Made by a program: the position numbers and the translations under genes. A stretch of DNA of 64,000 nt, from the NCBI GenBank assembly GCA_030706405.1, contig JAUZOO010000004.1, positions 62,001 through 126,000 of the forward strand. The letters are read 5' to 3'. This document shows, piece after piece, positions 9,031 through 16,990 of this stretch. The first letter of the stretch is position 1. Each line of letters starts with the position of its first letter. The DNA is from Bacteroidota bacterium. GTDB lineage: Bacteria; Bacteroidota; Bacteroidia; Bacteroidales; JAAUTT01. The notes under the pieces are model-generated. The model made no database searches. It was not told the origin of the DNA and saw nothing but the letters and a program-made list of their open reading frames with translations.

Positions 9031-9158
9031 AGCCCTTGGCCTTTAGCTGCTACGTTAAAAAAGCTGGCACGCATTTGTAATGCGTGCCCTGCGAAAATCA
9101 CACTCTTTTTAAACAAGTTCGGGCTTTTGTAAAACTAAAGGCCAATTGCCAAAGGCCT
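9031..9158. repeat. Nested palindromic element (REP-like) with outer aaggcc arms
   Basis: An inner perfect 10-bp stem GGCACGCATT-tgt-AATGCGTGCC (9066-9088) is nested between outer arms that are imperfect inverted repeats (cttggcctttagct at 9035-9048 and actaaaggccaattgcc at 9134-9150). A diverged form of the inner element (actggcgagcatttgaaatgcgagt) occurs at 24532. The nesting suggests one element inserted into another. No transposase is present in the window. Confidence 0.75.
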
Positions 9159-9172
9159 CAAAAACAAAACTC

Positions 9173-10108
9173 ATGAAAAAATATCTCGCAATAATCTTAA
9201 TTCTCAGCCTCTTCCTGGTAGCCAATGCCCAAAAGAAGCAGGTTTACATGTTCACCTCGTTTAACGAACCGGCAACCGAGGGGCTGCGTTTTCTGTATAG
9301 TTATGACGGTTATCATTGGACCGACGCTGGCAGCACCTTTATCAAACCCGAAATCGGCAAGCAAAAAGTAATGCGCGATGCCTCCATCGCCCAGGGGCCG
9401 GATGGCACTTTCCATCTGGTATGGACTTCGAGCTGGCGTGGCGATCTGGGTTTTGGCTATGCCTCATCCAAAGACCTTATCCACTGGTCGAAACAGCGCA
9501 TGATTAACGTGATGGCCTACGACACAAGCACCGTGAACGTATGGGCTCCCGAGCTTTTCTACGACAACGAAGGCAAGCGTTTCCTGATCGTCTGGGCATC
9601 TACAATTCCTTACAAATTTCCCAAAGGCGAAGAAGATGAGCGCAACAATCACCGCCTGTACTACACGGTAACCAAAGATTTTAAAACATTCACCCCCACC
9701 AGGTTGTTTTTCGATCCGGGATACAGCGTTATCGACGCCATGCTCGTAAAACGCGCGCCCAAGGATTACGTGATGGTGGTAAAAGACAACACCCGCAAAG
9801 GCCGAAACATCAAAGTGGCCTTCTCTTCGAATGTTGAAGGCCCCTACACCAATGTGTCAGCAGCTTTTACCCCCGATTTCAGCGAAGGCCCTTCGACCAT
9901 TAAGGTTGGCAACGACTGGCTGATATATTTCGATGCTTATCGCGGGAAATATTACGGAGCCGTTAAGACCTCCGATTTCAAAACATTTACCGATATTTCC
10001 AAAGAGGTAAGCGTTCCGCAAGGTCATAAACACGGAACCATCTTCATGGCTTCGGAGAAAATCTTGGATAACCTTAAAAAAGAAGTTGCAACCCGAAAAT
10101 CGAAATAA
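9173..10108 (+). CDS. Exported GH43-like five-bladed beta-propeller glycosidase
   Basis: A 311-residue protein with signal peptide MKKYLAIILILSLFLVANAQ. The ATG at 9173 was chosen because the in-frame TTG at 9146 lies inside the spacer repeat. The rest is a beta-propeller of the GH43/GH117 superfamily: YSYDGYHWTDAG, VMRDASIAQGPDGTFHLVW with D69 as the likely catalytic base, WAPELFYDNEGKRFLIVWAS, SVIDAMLVKRAPKDYVMVVKD, then FSEGPSTIKVGNDWLIYFD with a Glu in the position of the general acid, and GHKHGTIF near the end. Enzymes of this type usually release arabinofuranose, xylose or galactose-type sugars; the subfamily cannot be assigned by eye. The next gene starts 1 bp after its stop codon, so both are almost certainly co-transcribed and perhaps translationally coupled. 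Confidence 0.78.
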   Translation: MKKYLAIILILSLFLVANAQKKQVYMFTSFNEPATEGLRFLYSYDGYHWTDAGSTFIKPEIGKQKVMRDASIAQGPDGTFHLVWTSSWRGDLGFGYASSKDLIHWSKQRMINVMAYDTSTVNVWAPELFYDNEGKRFLIVWASTIPYKFPKGEEDERNNHRLYYTVTKDFKTFTPTRLFFDPGYSVIDAMLVKRAPKDYVMVVKDNTRKGRNIKVAFSSNVEGPYTNVSAAFTPDFSEGPSTIKVGNDWLIYFDAYRGKYYGAVKTSDFKTFTDISKEVSVPQGHKHGTIFMASEKILDNLKKEVATRKSK

Positions 10109-10109
10109 C

Positions 10110-11987
10110 ATGAAAATACAAAAATCAAACACTGAGACACAAAGACACAGGGCTATTCGGCTCCAGACCTATGTGTTCCTATGTTTAATTGCCTTATTGG
10201 GAACCGCCAATGCCCAGCAGTCCATTCGCTACACCGGCAACACGCTTGTAAACGTCGATTACCCTCACGGCCAGCTGGCTCCGGTACTTGGCGTTCACAG
10301 CACCCAACTTTTACGTGCTAACCGCGAACATCCCGAGATGGCCGAAGGTACAGGCTGGACATACAACCATGCCCCTATGCTCTCCTATTGGAATAAAACC
10401 TTTTATCTCGAATACCTCAGCGACTCTATCGGCGAAAGCGTACCTCCGGGACAAACACTTCTGCTATGGTCGAAGGACGGACAAAGCTGGACCCGCCCGC
10501 AAATCATTTTTCCTCGTTATCGCATTCCCGACGGAACCACTAAAGAAGGTAAGACCGGCGTAGCCAAAAACCTTGATGCTGTGATGCACCAACGCATGGG
10601 ATTCTATGTCTCCAAGAAAAACCGGCTGCTGGTATTGGGTTTTTACGGTATCTGCCTCGACCCCAAAGACGACCCTAATGACGGTAAAGGAATTGGTCGC
10701 GTAGTTCGCGAAGTGCTTGGCGATGGCAAGTTCGGCCCTATCTATTTCATCCATTACAACCCAAAATGGAACGAAAAGAACACTTCCTACCCTTTCTATA
10801 AAAAGAGTAAAGACAAAGGATTCGTTGAAGCCTGCGACGAGCTCATGGCTACCCCGCTAATGATGCAACAGTGGAACGAAGAAACCGACCGCAACGACCC
10901 GTTAATTCCGGTTCGCAAAGACTATAAAGCCTTCTGTTATTATCATCTTCCAGACGGACGTGTGGTGGGTTTATGGAAAAACGCCCTTACTGCCATTAGT
11001 ACCAATGAAGGAAAATCGTGGTTGTCCGATCCTTCCCGCGCTCCAAAATTCGTAAACAGTAACGCCAAAATCTGGGGACAGCGTACCTCCGACGGTCGTT
11101 ACGCCACCGTTTATAATCCTTCGGAATACCGCTGGCCATTGGCTATCTCAACCAGCGAAAACGGTTTGGACTACACCAACCTTCTTTTGGTGAACGGTGA
11201 AATTTCGCCCATGCGTTACGGTGGAGCGTACAAATCGTTCGGTCCCCAATATGTCCGCGGGATCATTGAAGGTAACGGAAAGCCCGACGACGGCAACCTC
11301 TGGGTAACTTATAGCATGAACAAAGAAGACATCTGGATTTCCAAAATCCCCGTTCCAATAAAAGATAAAGCCGACGCCCCGGTTAACGAAGTTTTTGACC
11401 AGATGCCGGAAGGACACGAACTCGACCTCTGGAATTATAACAGTTGCATTTGGGCTCCGGTAAAAATTGAAAAAATGGCTGACGGCACCCGCTGCCTTGC
11501 TCTTCGCGACAAAGACCGATACGACTATGCCCGCGCTGAACGACTTTTCCCCGAATCGAAAAAAGCCATTGTTTCTTTTTCGGTAATTCCGGCACAGGAA
11601 AACTTTGGAAAACTTGATATCGAATTTCAGGATGCCAAAGGAAGTGCATCGATACGCCTTTCGTTCGACCCGGATTCGTCATTCAAAGGTAAGAACGGTG
11701 CTCGCTATTCCAACTTTATGAAATATAAAGCCGGCGTAAAATACGACATCCGCGTATCGTTCGACACCGATGCCCGCATGTATAAACTGAATGTAAACGG
11801 CAAAGACATGCCGATGCGCATCATGTTTGCGCCATCCAACGGACTTTCGCGCGTGGTATTCCGCACCGGAGAAATTCGCCGTAACCCGACAGCCGACACT
11901 CCGGCCGATCAGGATTTCGACCTTCCTAACCCGGGAACACCCGAAAAGGAAGCCGCTTTCTTTATTAAATCGTTTAAAACCGAATAA
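10110..11987 (+). CDS. Exported sialidase-like beta-propeller protein with C-terminal beta-sandwich
   Basis: A 625-residue protein that starts 1 bp after the preceding gene. Its signal region is odd: MKIQKSNTETQRHRAIRLQT precedes the hydrophobic core YVFLCLIALLGTANA, because a spacer-type repeat runs into the coding sequence. Residues of about 45-430 look like a six-bladed propeller of the exo-sialidase/BNR type (TLLLWSKDGQSWTRPQIIF, SWLSDPSRAPKFV, TSENGLDYTNLLLVNGEISP), although canonical Asp boxes are weak. Residues of about 430-625 form a LamG-like or concanavalin-like sandwich (IVSFSVIPAQENFGKLDIEF, KYDIRVSFDTDARMYKLNVN). Proteins of this shape are frequent in rhamnogalacturonan PULs but I do not know a biochemically proven member. 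It could be a lyase or glycosidase on a terminal acidic sugar; sialic acid itself is unlikely here. Confidence 0.65.
   Translation: MKIQKSNTETQRHRAIRLQTYVFLCLIALLGTANAQQSIRYTGNTLVNVDYPHGQLAPVLGVHSTQLLRANREHPEMAEGTGWTYNHAPMLSYWNKTFYLEYLSDSIGESVPPGQTLLLWSKDGQSWTRPQIIFPRYRIPDGTTKEGKTGVAKNLDAVMHQRMGFYVSKKNRLLVLGFYGICLDPKDDPNDGKGIGRVVREVLGDGKFGPIYFIHYNPKWNEKNTSYPFYKKSKDKGFVEACDELMATPLMMQQWNEETDRNDPLIPVRKDYKAFCYYHLPDGRVVGLWKNALTAISTNEGKSWLSDPSRAPKFVNSNAKIWGQRTSDGRYATVYNPSEYRWPLAISTSENGLDYTNLLLVNGEISPMRYGGAYKSFGPQYVRGIIEGNGKPDDGNLWVTYSMNKEDIWISKIPVPIKDKADAPVNEVFDQMPEGHELDLWNYNSCIWAPVKIEKMADGTRCLALRDKDRYDYARAERLFPESKKAIVSFSVIPAQENFGKLDIEFQDAKGSASIRLSFDPDSSFKGKNGARYSNFMKYKAGVKYDIRVSFDTDARMYKLNVNGKDMPMRIMFAPSNGLSRVVFRTGEIRRNPTADTPADQDFDLPNPGTPEKEAAFFIKSFKTE
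10128..10187. repeat. Inverted repeat inside a signal-peptide coding region
   Basis: AACACTGAGACACAAAGACA... (10128-10153) and CCTATGTGTTCCTATGTTTA (10168-10187) are imperfect inverted repeats. Translated, the left arm gives NTETQRHR, a peptide typical of this kind of dispersed DNA element rather than of signal peptides. The element therefore supplies the n-region of the sialidase-like protein. Confidence 0.65.
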
Positions 11988-11993
11988 CCCATT

Positions 11994-13520
11994 ATGACAA
12001 AGCGACATTTAATTCTTTTAGCATTTTTAGCATTTTCTGCTTCGCTGTTTGCACAGCAATACGTGCTAAAAGCCGACAACTTTAAACATTACATCGACTA
12101 TTTCAACCGTATGGAAACGCCCAACATCGAGCAGGCCATACCCAATGCTAAAGCCTGGGATTGGATGAAGGTGAACATTCCGCTGTTCGAATGTCCGCAG
12201 GATAATTTCGAAGAAATGTACTATTTCCGCTGGTGGACCATCCGCAAGCACATCAAACAAACGCCCCAGGGATACGCTTTTACCGAATTCCTGGTAAACC
12301 GCACCTATGCCGATAAATACAACCTCATCAGCTCGGCGCTGGGACATCATATCTACGAGGCCCGCTGGATCCGCGACACTTCGTACCTAAACCAGTATAT
12401 CCATTTATGGTTCCGTGGCAACGAGGGAAAACCCCTGAAAAAACTCCGTGCTTACAGCGGATGGAACGCCGATGCGATATACAACCGCTACCTGGTGGAC
12501 TTCGACAAAAAATACCTCCTCGATATGCTGCCCGACCTGACGGCCGACTTTGCCGGCTGGGAAGCTGAAAAACGTCACGCCAACGGTCTTTTCTGGCAGT
12601 TCGATGTTCGCGACGGAATGGAAGAAACCGTAAGCGGAGGCCGCAAGGATAAAAACGCCCGTCCAACCATCAACAGCTACATGTATGGCAATGCCAAAGC
12701 TATTTCAGCCATTGCCTCGCTGGCCGGAAAGACGGATATTGCCGAAAAATTCCGGTTAAAAGCCGACACCATTAAACGTTTGGTGGAAGAAAAGCTTTGG
12801 AGTGCACGTGACACCTTTTTTGAAACACATCGCGCTAACGGCGATTGCGCCAATGCCCGCGAAGCCATTGGATTTATCCCCTGGTATTTTAATCTGCCCG
12901 ACAACAATTACAGTGCTGCCTGGCATCAGGTTACCGATCCGTTGGGATTTTTAGCTCCGTTTGGATTAACTACCGCAGAACGCCGCCATCCGTTGTTCCG
13001 TACGCACGGATGTTGCAAATGCGAATGGGACGGCGCCGTTTGGCCGTTTGCCACCGCGCAAACCTTAACCGCTATGGCAAACCTGCTCAACAATTATCAG
13101 CAAAACGCAGTAGACAAAATCGATTATTTCAACCTGCTCCAAACTTATGTTGAATCGATGCATTACCGCGGCCGTCCGTATGTTGGCGAATATCTCGACG
13201 AGAAAACCGGCTACTGGCTCAAAGGTGACGAGGAACGCAGCCGTTATTACAACCATTCCACGTTTAACGATTTAATTATCTCCGGGTTGGTTGGATTACG
13301 TCCGCGCCCCGACAACATCATCGAGATAAACCCGCTTATCCCCGAGGACAAATGGGACTGGTTCTGCCTCGATAAATTACTTTATCACGGAAAAAACCTT
13401 ACCATCATTTGGGATAAAACCGGCGAAAAGTATAAAAAAGGCAAAGGTTTGCAGATTCTCGTAAACGGCAAAAAAGTTGCAGGTACCGATAAATTAGCAA
13501 GGCTTACCGCGACGTTATAA
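11994..13520 (+). CDS. Exported (alpha/alpha)6-barrel glycoside hydrolase, MGH1/GH63-like
   Basis: A 508-residue protein with signal peptide MTKRHLILLAFLAFSASLFAQ, starting 6 bp after the previous stop codon. Its body is helical with the hallmarks of an (alpha/alpha)6 toroid of the mannosylglycerate-hydrolase-like clan: FRWWTIRKHIKQTPQGYAFT, HIYEARWIRDTSYLNQYI, LFWQFDVRDGMEETVSGGRK, PTINSYMYGNAKAISAIASL and CEWDGAVWPFATAQTLTAMA. The acidic residues in WDGAVWP and DVRDGMEE are candidates for catalysis. The C-terminal 90 residues (GLRPRPDNIIEINPLIPED) are a short beta-sandwich like that ending GH78 and GH63 enzymes. The substrate is unknown; MGH1-like proteins in pectic PULs are mostly uncharacterised. 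It clearly belongs to the same operon as the propeller genes. Confidence 0.72.
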   Translation: MTKRHLILLAFLAFSASLFAQQYVLKADNFKHYIDYFNRMETPNIEQAIPNAKAWDWMKVNIPLFECPQDNFEEMYYFRWWTIRKHIKQTPQGYAFTEFLVNRTYADKYNLISSALGHHIYEARWIRDTSYLNQYIHLWFRGNEGKPLKKLRAYSGWNADAIYNRYLVDFDKKYLLDMLPDLTADFAGWEAEKRHANGLFWQFDVRDGMEETVSGGRKDKNARPTINSYMYGNAKAISAIASLAGKTDIAEKFRLKADTIKRLVEEKLWSARDTFFETHRANGDCANAREAIGFIPWYFNLPDNNYSAAWHQVTDPLGFLAPFGLTTAERRHPLFRTHGCCKCEWDGAVWPFATAQTLTAMANLLNNYQQNAVDKIDYFNLLQTYVESMHYRGRPYVGEYLDEKTGYWLKGDEERSRYYNHSTFNDLIISGLVGLRPRPDNIIEINPLIPEDKWDWFCLDKLLYHGKNLTIIWDKTGEKYKKGKGLQILVNGKKVAGTDKLARLTATL

Positions 13521-13623
13521 TCTCATTAATAAGCCATAAAATGCCCGTTTGTTTTAGTGTATGACTAAGATGAATGGGCATTCTTACAAAATCATTAACC
13601 GCTACACAAACGATCTGTTACTG

Positions 13624-16398
13624 ATGAAAAATCTATTTTTGATTATCACACTTCTTCTGATATTTCTATCCGGTCATTCACAGGAACTACAGGTTACTAA
13701 CCTGCGATGTGAATTTAAAACCAATCCGTTAGGCGTGGAAAGCACTTCGCCGCTGCTTCAATGGCAGATATTTTCAACCCAAAGAAATACTGTTCAAAAA
13801 GCTTACCGTATCCTCGTTTCCGACAATCCCGAATCAATACAGAAAAACATCGGAAACATCTGGGATTCGCACCAAATAAGCTCCGACGCCTCCATCAACA
13901 TCAGTTATGCCGGCACTGCACTTGAACCTGCTAAAACGTACTACTGGAAGGTGATGATCTGGGATAATAAAAACCGCGTTTCCACGTGGAGTCCGGCAGC
14001 CCAATGGCAGATGGGACTGCTTAAACCCTCCGACTGGAAAGGCGCGCAATGGATCGGTTACGAGCAACTTCCCGACTCCTGCAAAACGATCATGCCTATC
14101 CACAACCAAAAAGACAAATTCACGGGCAACAACATCCTGCCGTTGCTTCGTAAGGAATTCAAGGTGAAAAAGGCTATAAAAAAAGCTTCGATGTTCATCT
14201 GCGGTCTGGGTCAGTTTGAGATGAACCTCAACGGTCAAAAAATCGGTGATCATTTTCTCGACCCGGGATGGACCAAGTACGACAAACAAGCGCTTTACGT
14301 CTCCTTCGACCTGACTCAAAACATAAAACGTGGCGATAACGCACTTGGCGTAATGCTGGGCAACGGCTTTTATTACATACCGCCGGTAAAACAACGGCAC
14401 CGTTACATCAAAACTGCCTTTGGCTATCCCAAAATGATCTGCCGTCTGGTTCTTGAATACAAAGACGGCACAACGGAAAATATAATCAGCGATAACTCAT
14501 GGAAATGCACCCCCGGCCCCATCACCTATTCAAACATCTATGGAGGAGAAGATTACAACGCAAACCTTGAGCAACAGGGATGGGATAAACCTGTTTTTAA
14601 CGACAAAGACTGGAAAAAGGTTGTAACCGTAGACGGACCGCCGCAATTGAATGCTCAGATGGAGGAACCGCTAAAGGTTATGGAGGAGTTTTCGGCTCAA
14701 AAAATTACCAAAACCAAAAACGGATGGATATACGATCTCGGGCAAAATGCATCCGGGATTATCCGGTTAAAGGTACAGGGTAAGAAAGGCGATACGATAA
14801 AAGTAACCCCCAGTGAGCTGCTTAACGACGATGGCACACCCAACCAGCAAGCTACCGGCAAACCGTATTATTTCAAATACATTTTAAAAGGCAACGGCGT
14901 TGAAACGTGGCAGCCCAGATTTTCCTATTACGGATTTCGCTACTTACAACTGGAAGGAGGTGTTCCATCCACGGAGCCAGCCTCAGCTGATCTTCCTAAA
15001 ATAACAGAATTAAAAGGGCTGCATACCCGAAATGCAACGCAACAATCCGGTGATTTTCAAAATTCAAACGACCTCTTTAACCGCACCAATAAACTGATCG
15101 ACTGGGCCATTAAAAGCAACATGGTAAGCCTCTTTACCGATTGTCCGCACCGCGAAAAGCTCGGATGGATGGAGCAGGACCACCTGATGTACTCGTCGGT
15201 AGCTTATAATTACGACATCGCAACGCTAAGCCGTAAATTAACTAACGACATCATCATGACCCAGAACGAAAACGGCCTCGTTCCTGAGATTGTTCCCCAG
15301 TACGTTAAGTTTACCTGGGGCGGCGATCTGTTCCAGGACTCTCCCGAATGGGGAAGTACCGGAATCATCATGCCCTGGTATGCCTACCAATGGTATGGCG
15401 ACCGGCAGAATCTTGCCAACAGCTATTCAATGATGCAAAGGTATATCAGCTATTTGGGATCCAAAGCAAACGATCATATACTATCACAAGGCCTGGGCGA
15501 CTGGTACGACATCGGCAAGAATCCTCCGGGAGTATCACAGCTTACCCCCAAAGGAGTAACTGCTACCGCAATCTACTATTACGACCTGACCATTATGTCG
15601 AAAATAGCTCAATTGCTTGGCAAATCCGACGATGCCGCTGCCTATGAAAAACTCGCTTCCGAAGTTAAAAATGCATTTAACCGAAACTTTTTTAACAAAG
15701 AAACCAAGCAGTACGGTACCGGTAGCCAAACCGCCAATGCCATGGCCATCTATATGAAACTGGTTGAGCCGGAGTATAAAGAAGCCATTCTCGACAACCT
15801 CATCAAAGATGTTCGTAATCACAACAATAGTCTCACCGCCGGAGACATTGGCTATCGGTATTTACTGCGAGTACTCGACGACGAAGGCCGATCGGACGTC
15901 ATCTTTGACATGAACAACCGCTCAGATGTTCCCGGATACGGCTACCAGCTGGCTAAAGGGGCGACTGCGCTCACCGAGTCGTGGCAGGCATATGCCAATG
16001 CATCTAACAATCATTTTATGCTTGGGCACCTGATGGAGTGGTTTTACAGCGCTTTGGCAGGAATTCGTCAGACCGAAAACTCGGTAGCATTTCACAACAT
16101 CGAAATCCGGCCCGAACCGGTAGGCGACGTAACTTCTGCAAAAGCAAACTACCAGTCTCCCTATGGTTTAATTTCCAGCGAATGGAAAAAGACTAACAAT
16201 CATTTTGAATTAACGGTACAAATTCCGGCAAACACACAATCAACTATTTATCTTCTTGCAAAGGATGATAATAAAATCTTCGAAGGAGATAAACCGGTAC
16301 TAAACAGGGAAGATGTAAAACTCATCCGAAAAGAAAATGGGAAAGCCATCATCCAAACCGGATCAGGAGTTTACCATTTTAGTGTAAAATTGAACTAA
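13624..16398 (+). CDS. Exported alpha-L-rhamnosidase, GH78 (first copy)
   Basis: A 924-residue enzyme predicted to remove terminal alpha-L-rhamnose. The ATG at 13624 begins a proper signal peptide (MKNLFLIITLLLIFLSGHSQ); the earlier in-frame ATG at 13561 would give a long polar leader. Domain order is standard for GH78: an N-terminal fibronectin-like domain (LQVTNLRCEFKTNPLGVEST), a beta-sandwich with MFICGLGQFEMNLNGQKIGD and YDLGQNASGIIRLKVQGKKG, the (alpha/alpha)6 catalytic barrel containing LFTDCPHREKLGWMEQDH at about 503-520, and a C-terminal sandwich. The Glu residues in HREKLGWMEQ correspond to the general-acid motif of the family. It ends the first gene run; a 592-bp spacer with repeats and an operator-like palindrome follows. 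A second GH78 and a GH106 lie downstream, so rhamnose is clearly a main target. Confidence 0.92.
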   Translation: MKNLFLIITLLLIFLSGHSQELQVTNLRCEFKTNPLGVESTSPLLQWQIFSTQRNTVQKAYRILVSDNPESIQKNIGNIWDSHQISSDASINISYAGTALEPAKTYYWKVMIWDNKNRVSTWSPAAQWQMGLLKPSDWKGAQWIGYEQLPDSCKTIMPIHNQKDKFTGNNILPLLRKEFKVKKAIKKASMFICGLGQFEMNLNGQKIGDHFLDPGWTKYDKQALYVSFDLTQNIKRGDNALGVMLGNGFYYIPPVKQRHRYIKTAFGYPKMICRLVLEYKDGTTENIISDNSWKCTPGPITYSNIYGGEDYNANLEQQGWDKPVFNDKDWKKVVTVDGPPQLNAQMEEPLKVMEEFSAQKITKTKNGWIYDLGQNASGIIRLKVQGKKGDTIKVTPSELLNDDGTPNQQATGKPYYFKYILKGNGVETWQPRFSYYGFRYLQLEGGVPSTEPASADLPKITELKGLHTRNATQQSGDFQNSNDLFNRTNKLIDWAIKSNMVSLFTDCPHREKLGWMEQDHLMYSSVAYNYDIATLSRKLTNDIIMTQNENGLVPEIVPQYVKFTWGGDLFQDSPEWGSTGIIMPWYAYQWYGDRQNLANSYSMMQRYISYLGSKANDHILSQGLGDWYDIGKNPPGVSQLTPKGVTATAIYYYDLTIMSKIAQLLGKSDDAAAYEKLASEVKNAFNRNFFNKETKQYGTGSQTANAMAIYMKLVEPEYKEAILDNLIKDVRNHNNSLTAGDIGYRYLLRVLDDEGRSDVIFDMNNRSDVPGYGYQLAKGATALTESWQAYANASNNHFMLGHLMEWFYSALAGIRQTENSVAFHNIEIRPEPVGDVTSAKANYQSPYGLISSEWKKTNNHFELTVQIPANTQSTIYLLAKDDNKIFEGDKPVLNREDVKLIRKENGKAIIQTGSGVYHFSVKLN

Positions 16399-16411
16399 AC
16401 GTTAGTAAGAT

Positions 16412-16508
16412 GTAGCAAATGCTACTGTTGTTTTTTCGACGTAGCGGATGCTACGCCGAACTTCTGGGCTTACAGCTTCATTGTCATTCCGACCTTCGCC
16501 GGAATGAC
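16412..16508. repeat. Cluster of short palindromic repeats (GTAGC..GCTAC and CATTCCG types)
   Basis: GTAGCAAATGCTAC (16412-16425) and GTAGCGGATGCTAC (16441-16454) are two small palindromes 29 bp apart; the reverse complement of the second, with one extra base, appears at 38393-38407. Next is GTCATTCCG-accttcg-CCGGAATGAC (16483-16508), whose reverse complement closely matches 23562-23584. These are dispersed elements shared between distant spacers. Confidence 0.75.
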
Positions 16509-16539
16509 AACATTAACAATACAAATTCAGCTTATTGTT

Positions 16540-16740
16540 CCAAGCGGGTAATTACCTCAACTTAGAAAAATCCCGGAGGGATTTGAGATGGGTAGCTAAT
16601 CAATTTCAAACCAAAATTCCGTCCCATACGGGACGGAACAACATTGGAGCATTACTTTATTCTACCCATATCCAGTGCCTGACGGCACGAGGGCTACCGC
16701 ATTTAACTTTTGAGGCCTCCAATCTCTATTTTATTATCGA
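16540..16740. repeat. Probable dispersed repeat with AAATCCCGGAGGGATTT-type palindromes
   Basis: AAATCCCGGAGGGATTT (16567-16583, with the ggg/ccc core palindromic) is followed by CCGTCCCATACGGGACGG (16620-16637). The arrangement of short palindromes about 50 bp apart with intervening gatgggtagctaat resembles a dispersed Bacteroidota repeat that I recall, but only one copy is in this window. A 76-codon frame across it has no credible start or homology. Confidence 0.5.
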
Positions 16741-16901
16741 GGTTTTAGACTGTCCGAAAACTTAACTGCGGTTGCCTTGCAAAAAGTATCTGACAGACAT
16801 TCCATTCTCACGTTTTTTTCATATAATTACACAGAAAAACGTTTACATATATATAACACACAACAATTAAATATACTACTAAATATAAACAATTTACAAA
16901 T

Positions 16902-16915
16902 TGTAATCGATTACA
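16902..16915. promoter_or_regulatory. LacI-type operator candidate
   Basis: TGTAATCGATTACA is a perfect 14-bp palindrome with a central CG, the classical form of LacI-family operators. It sits 76 bp upstream of the CE20 esterase start, in an AT-rich leader (16800-16990) after the repeats, where a new transcription unit should begin. I found no second copy in the window and no LacI regulator gene, so the regulator would be encoded elsewhere. Confidence 0.6.
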
Positions 16916-16990
16916 TAAAAATGACAATTTAGGCGTATTTTCTTAACCTAAACTTCATATAATGGCCTGTAATTTGATACAACCAAAAAC

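Noticed and set aside
8653-9132. 159-codon + strand frame overlapping the GH140 gene end
   Set aside because: Out-of-frame shadow of GH140 that continues into the spacer repeat; Arg/His-rich without motifs.
16535-16765. 76-codon + strand frame in the 592-bp spacer
   Set aside because: It runs over short palindromic repeats, and its composition does not look like protein.
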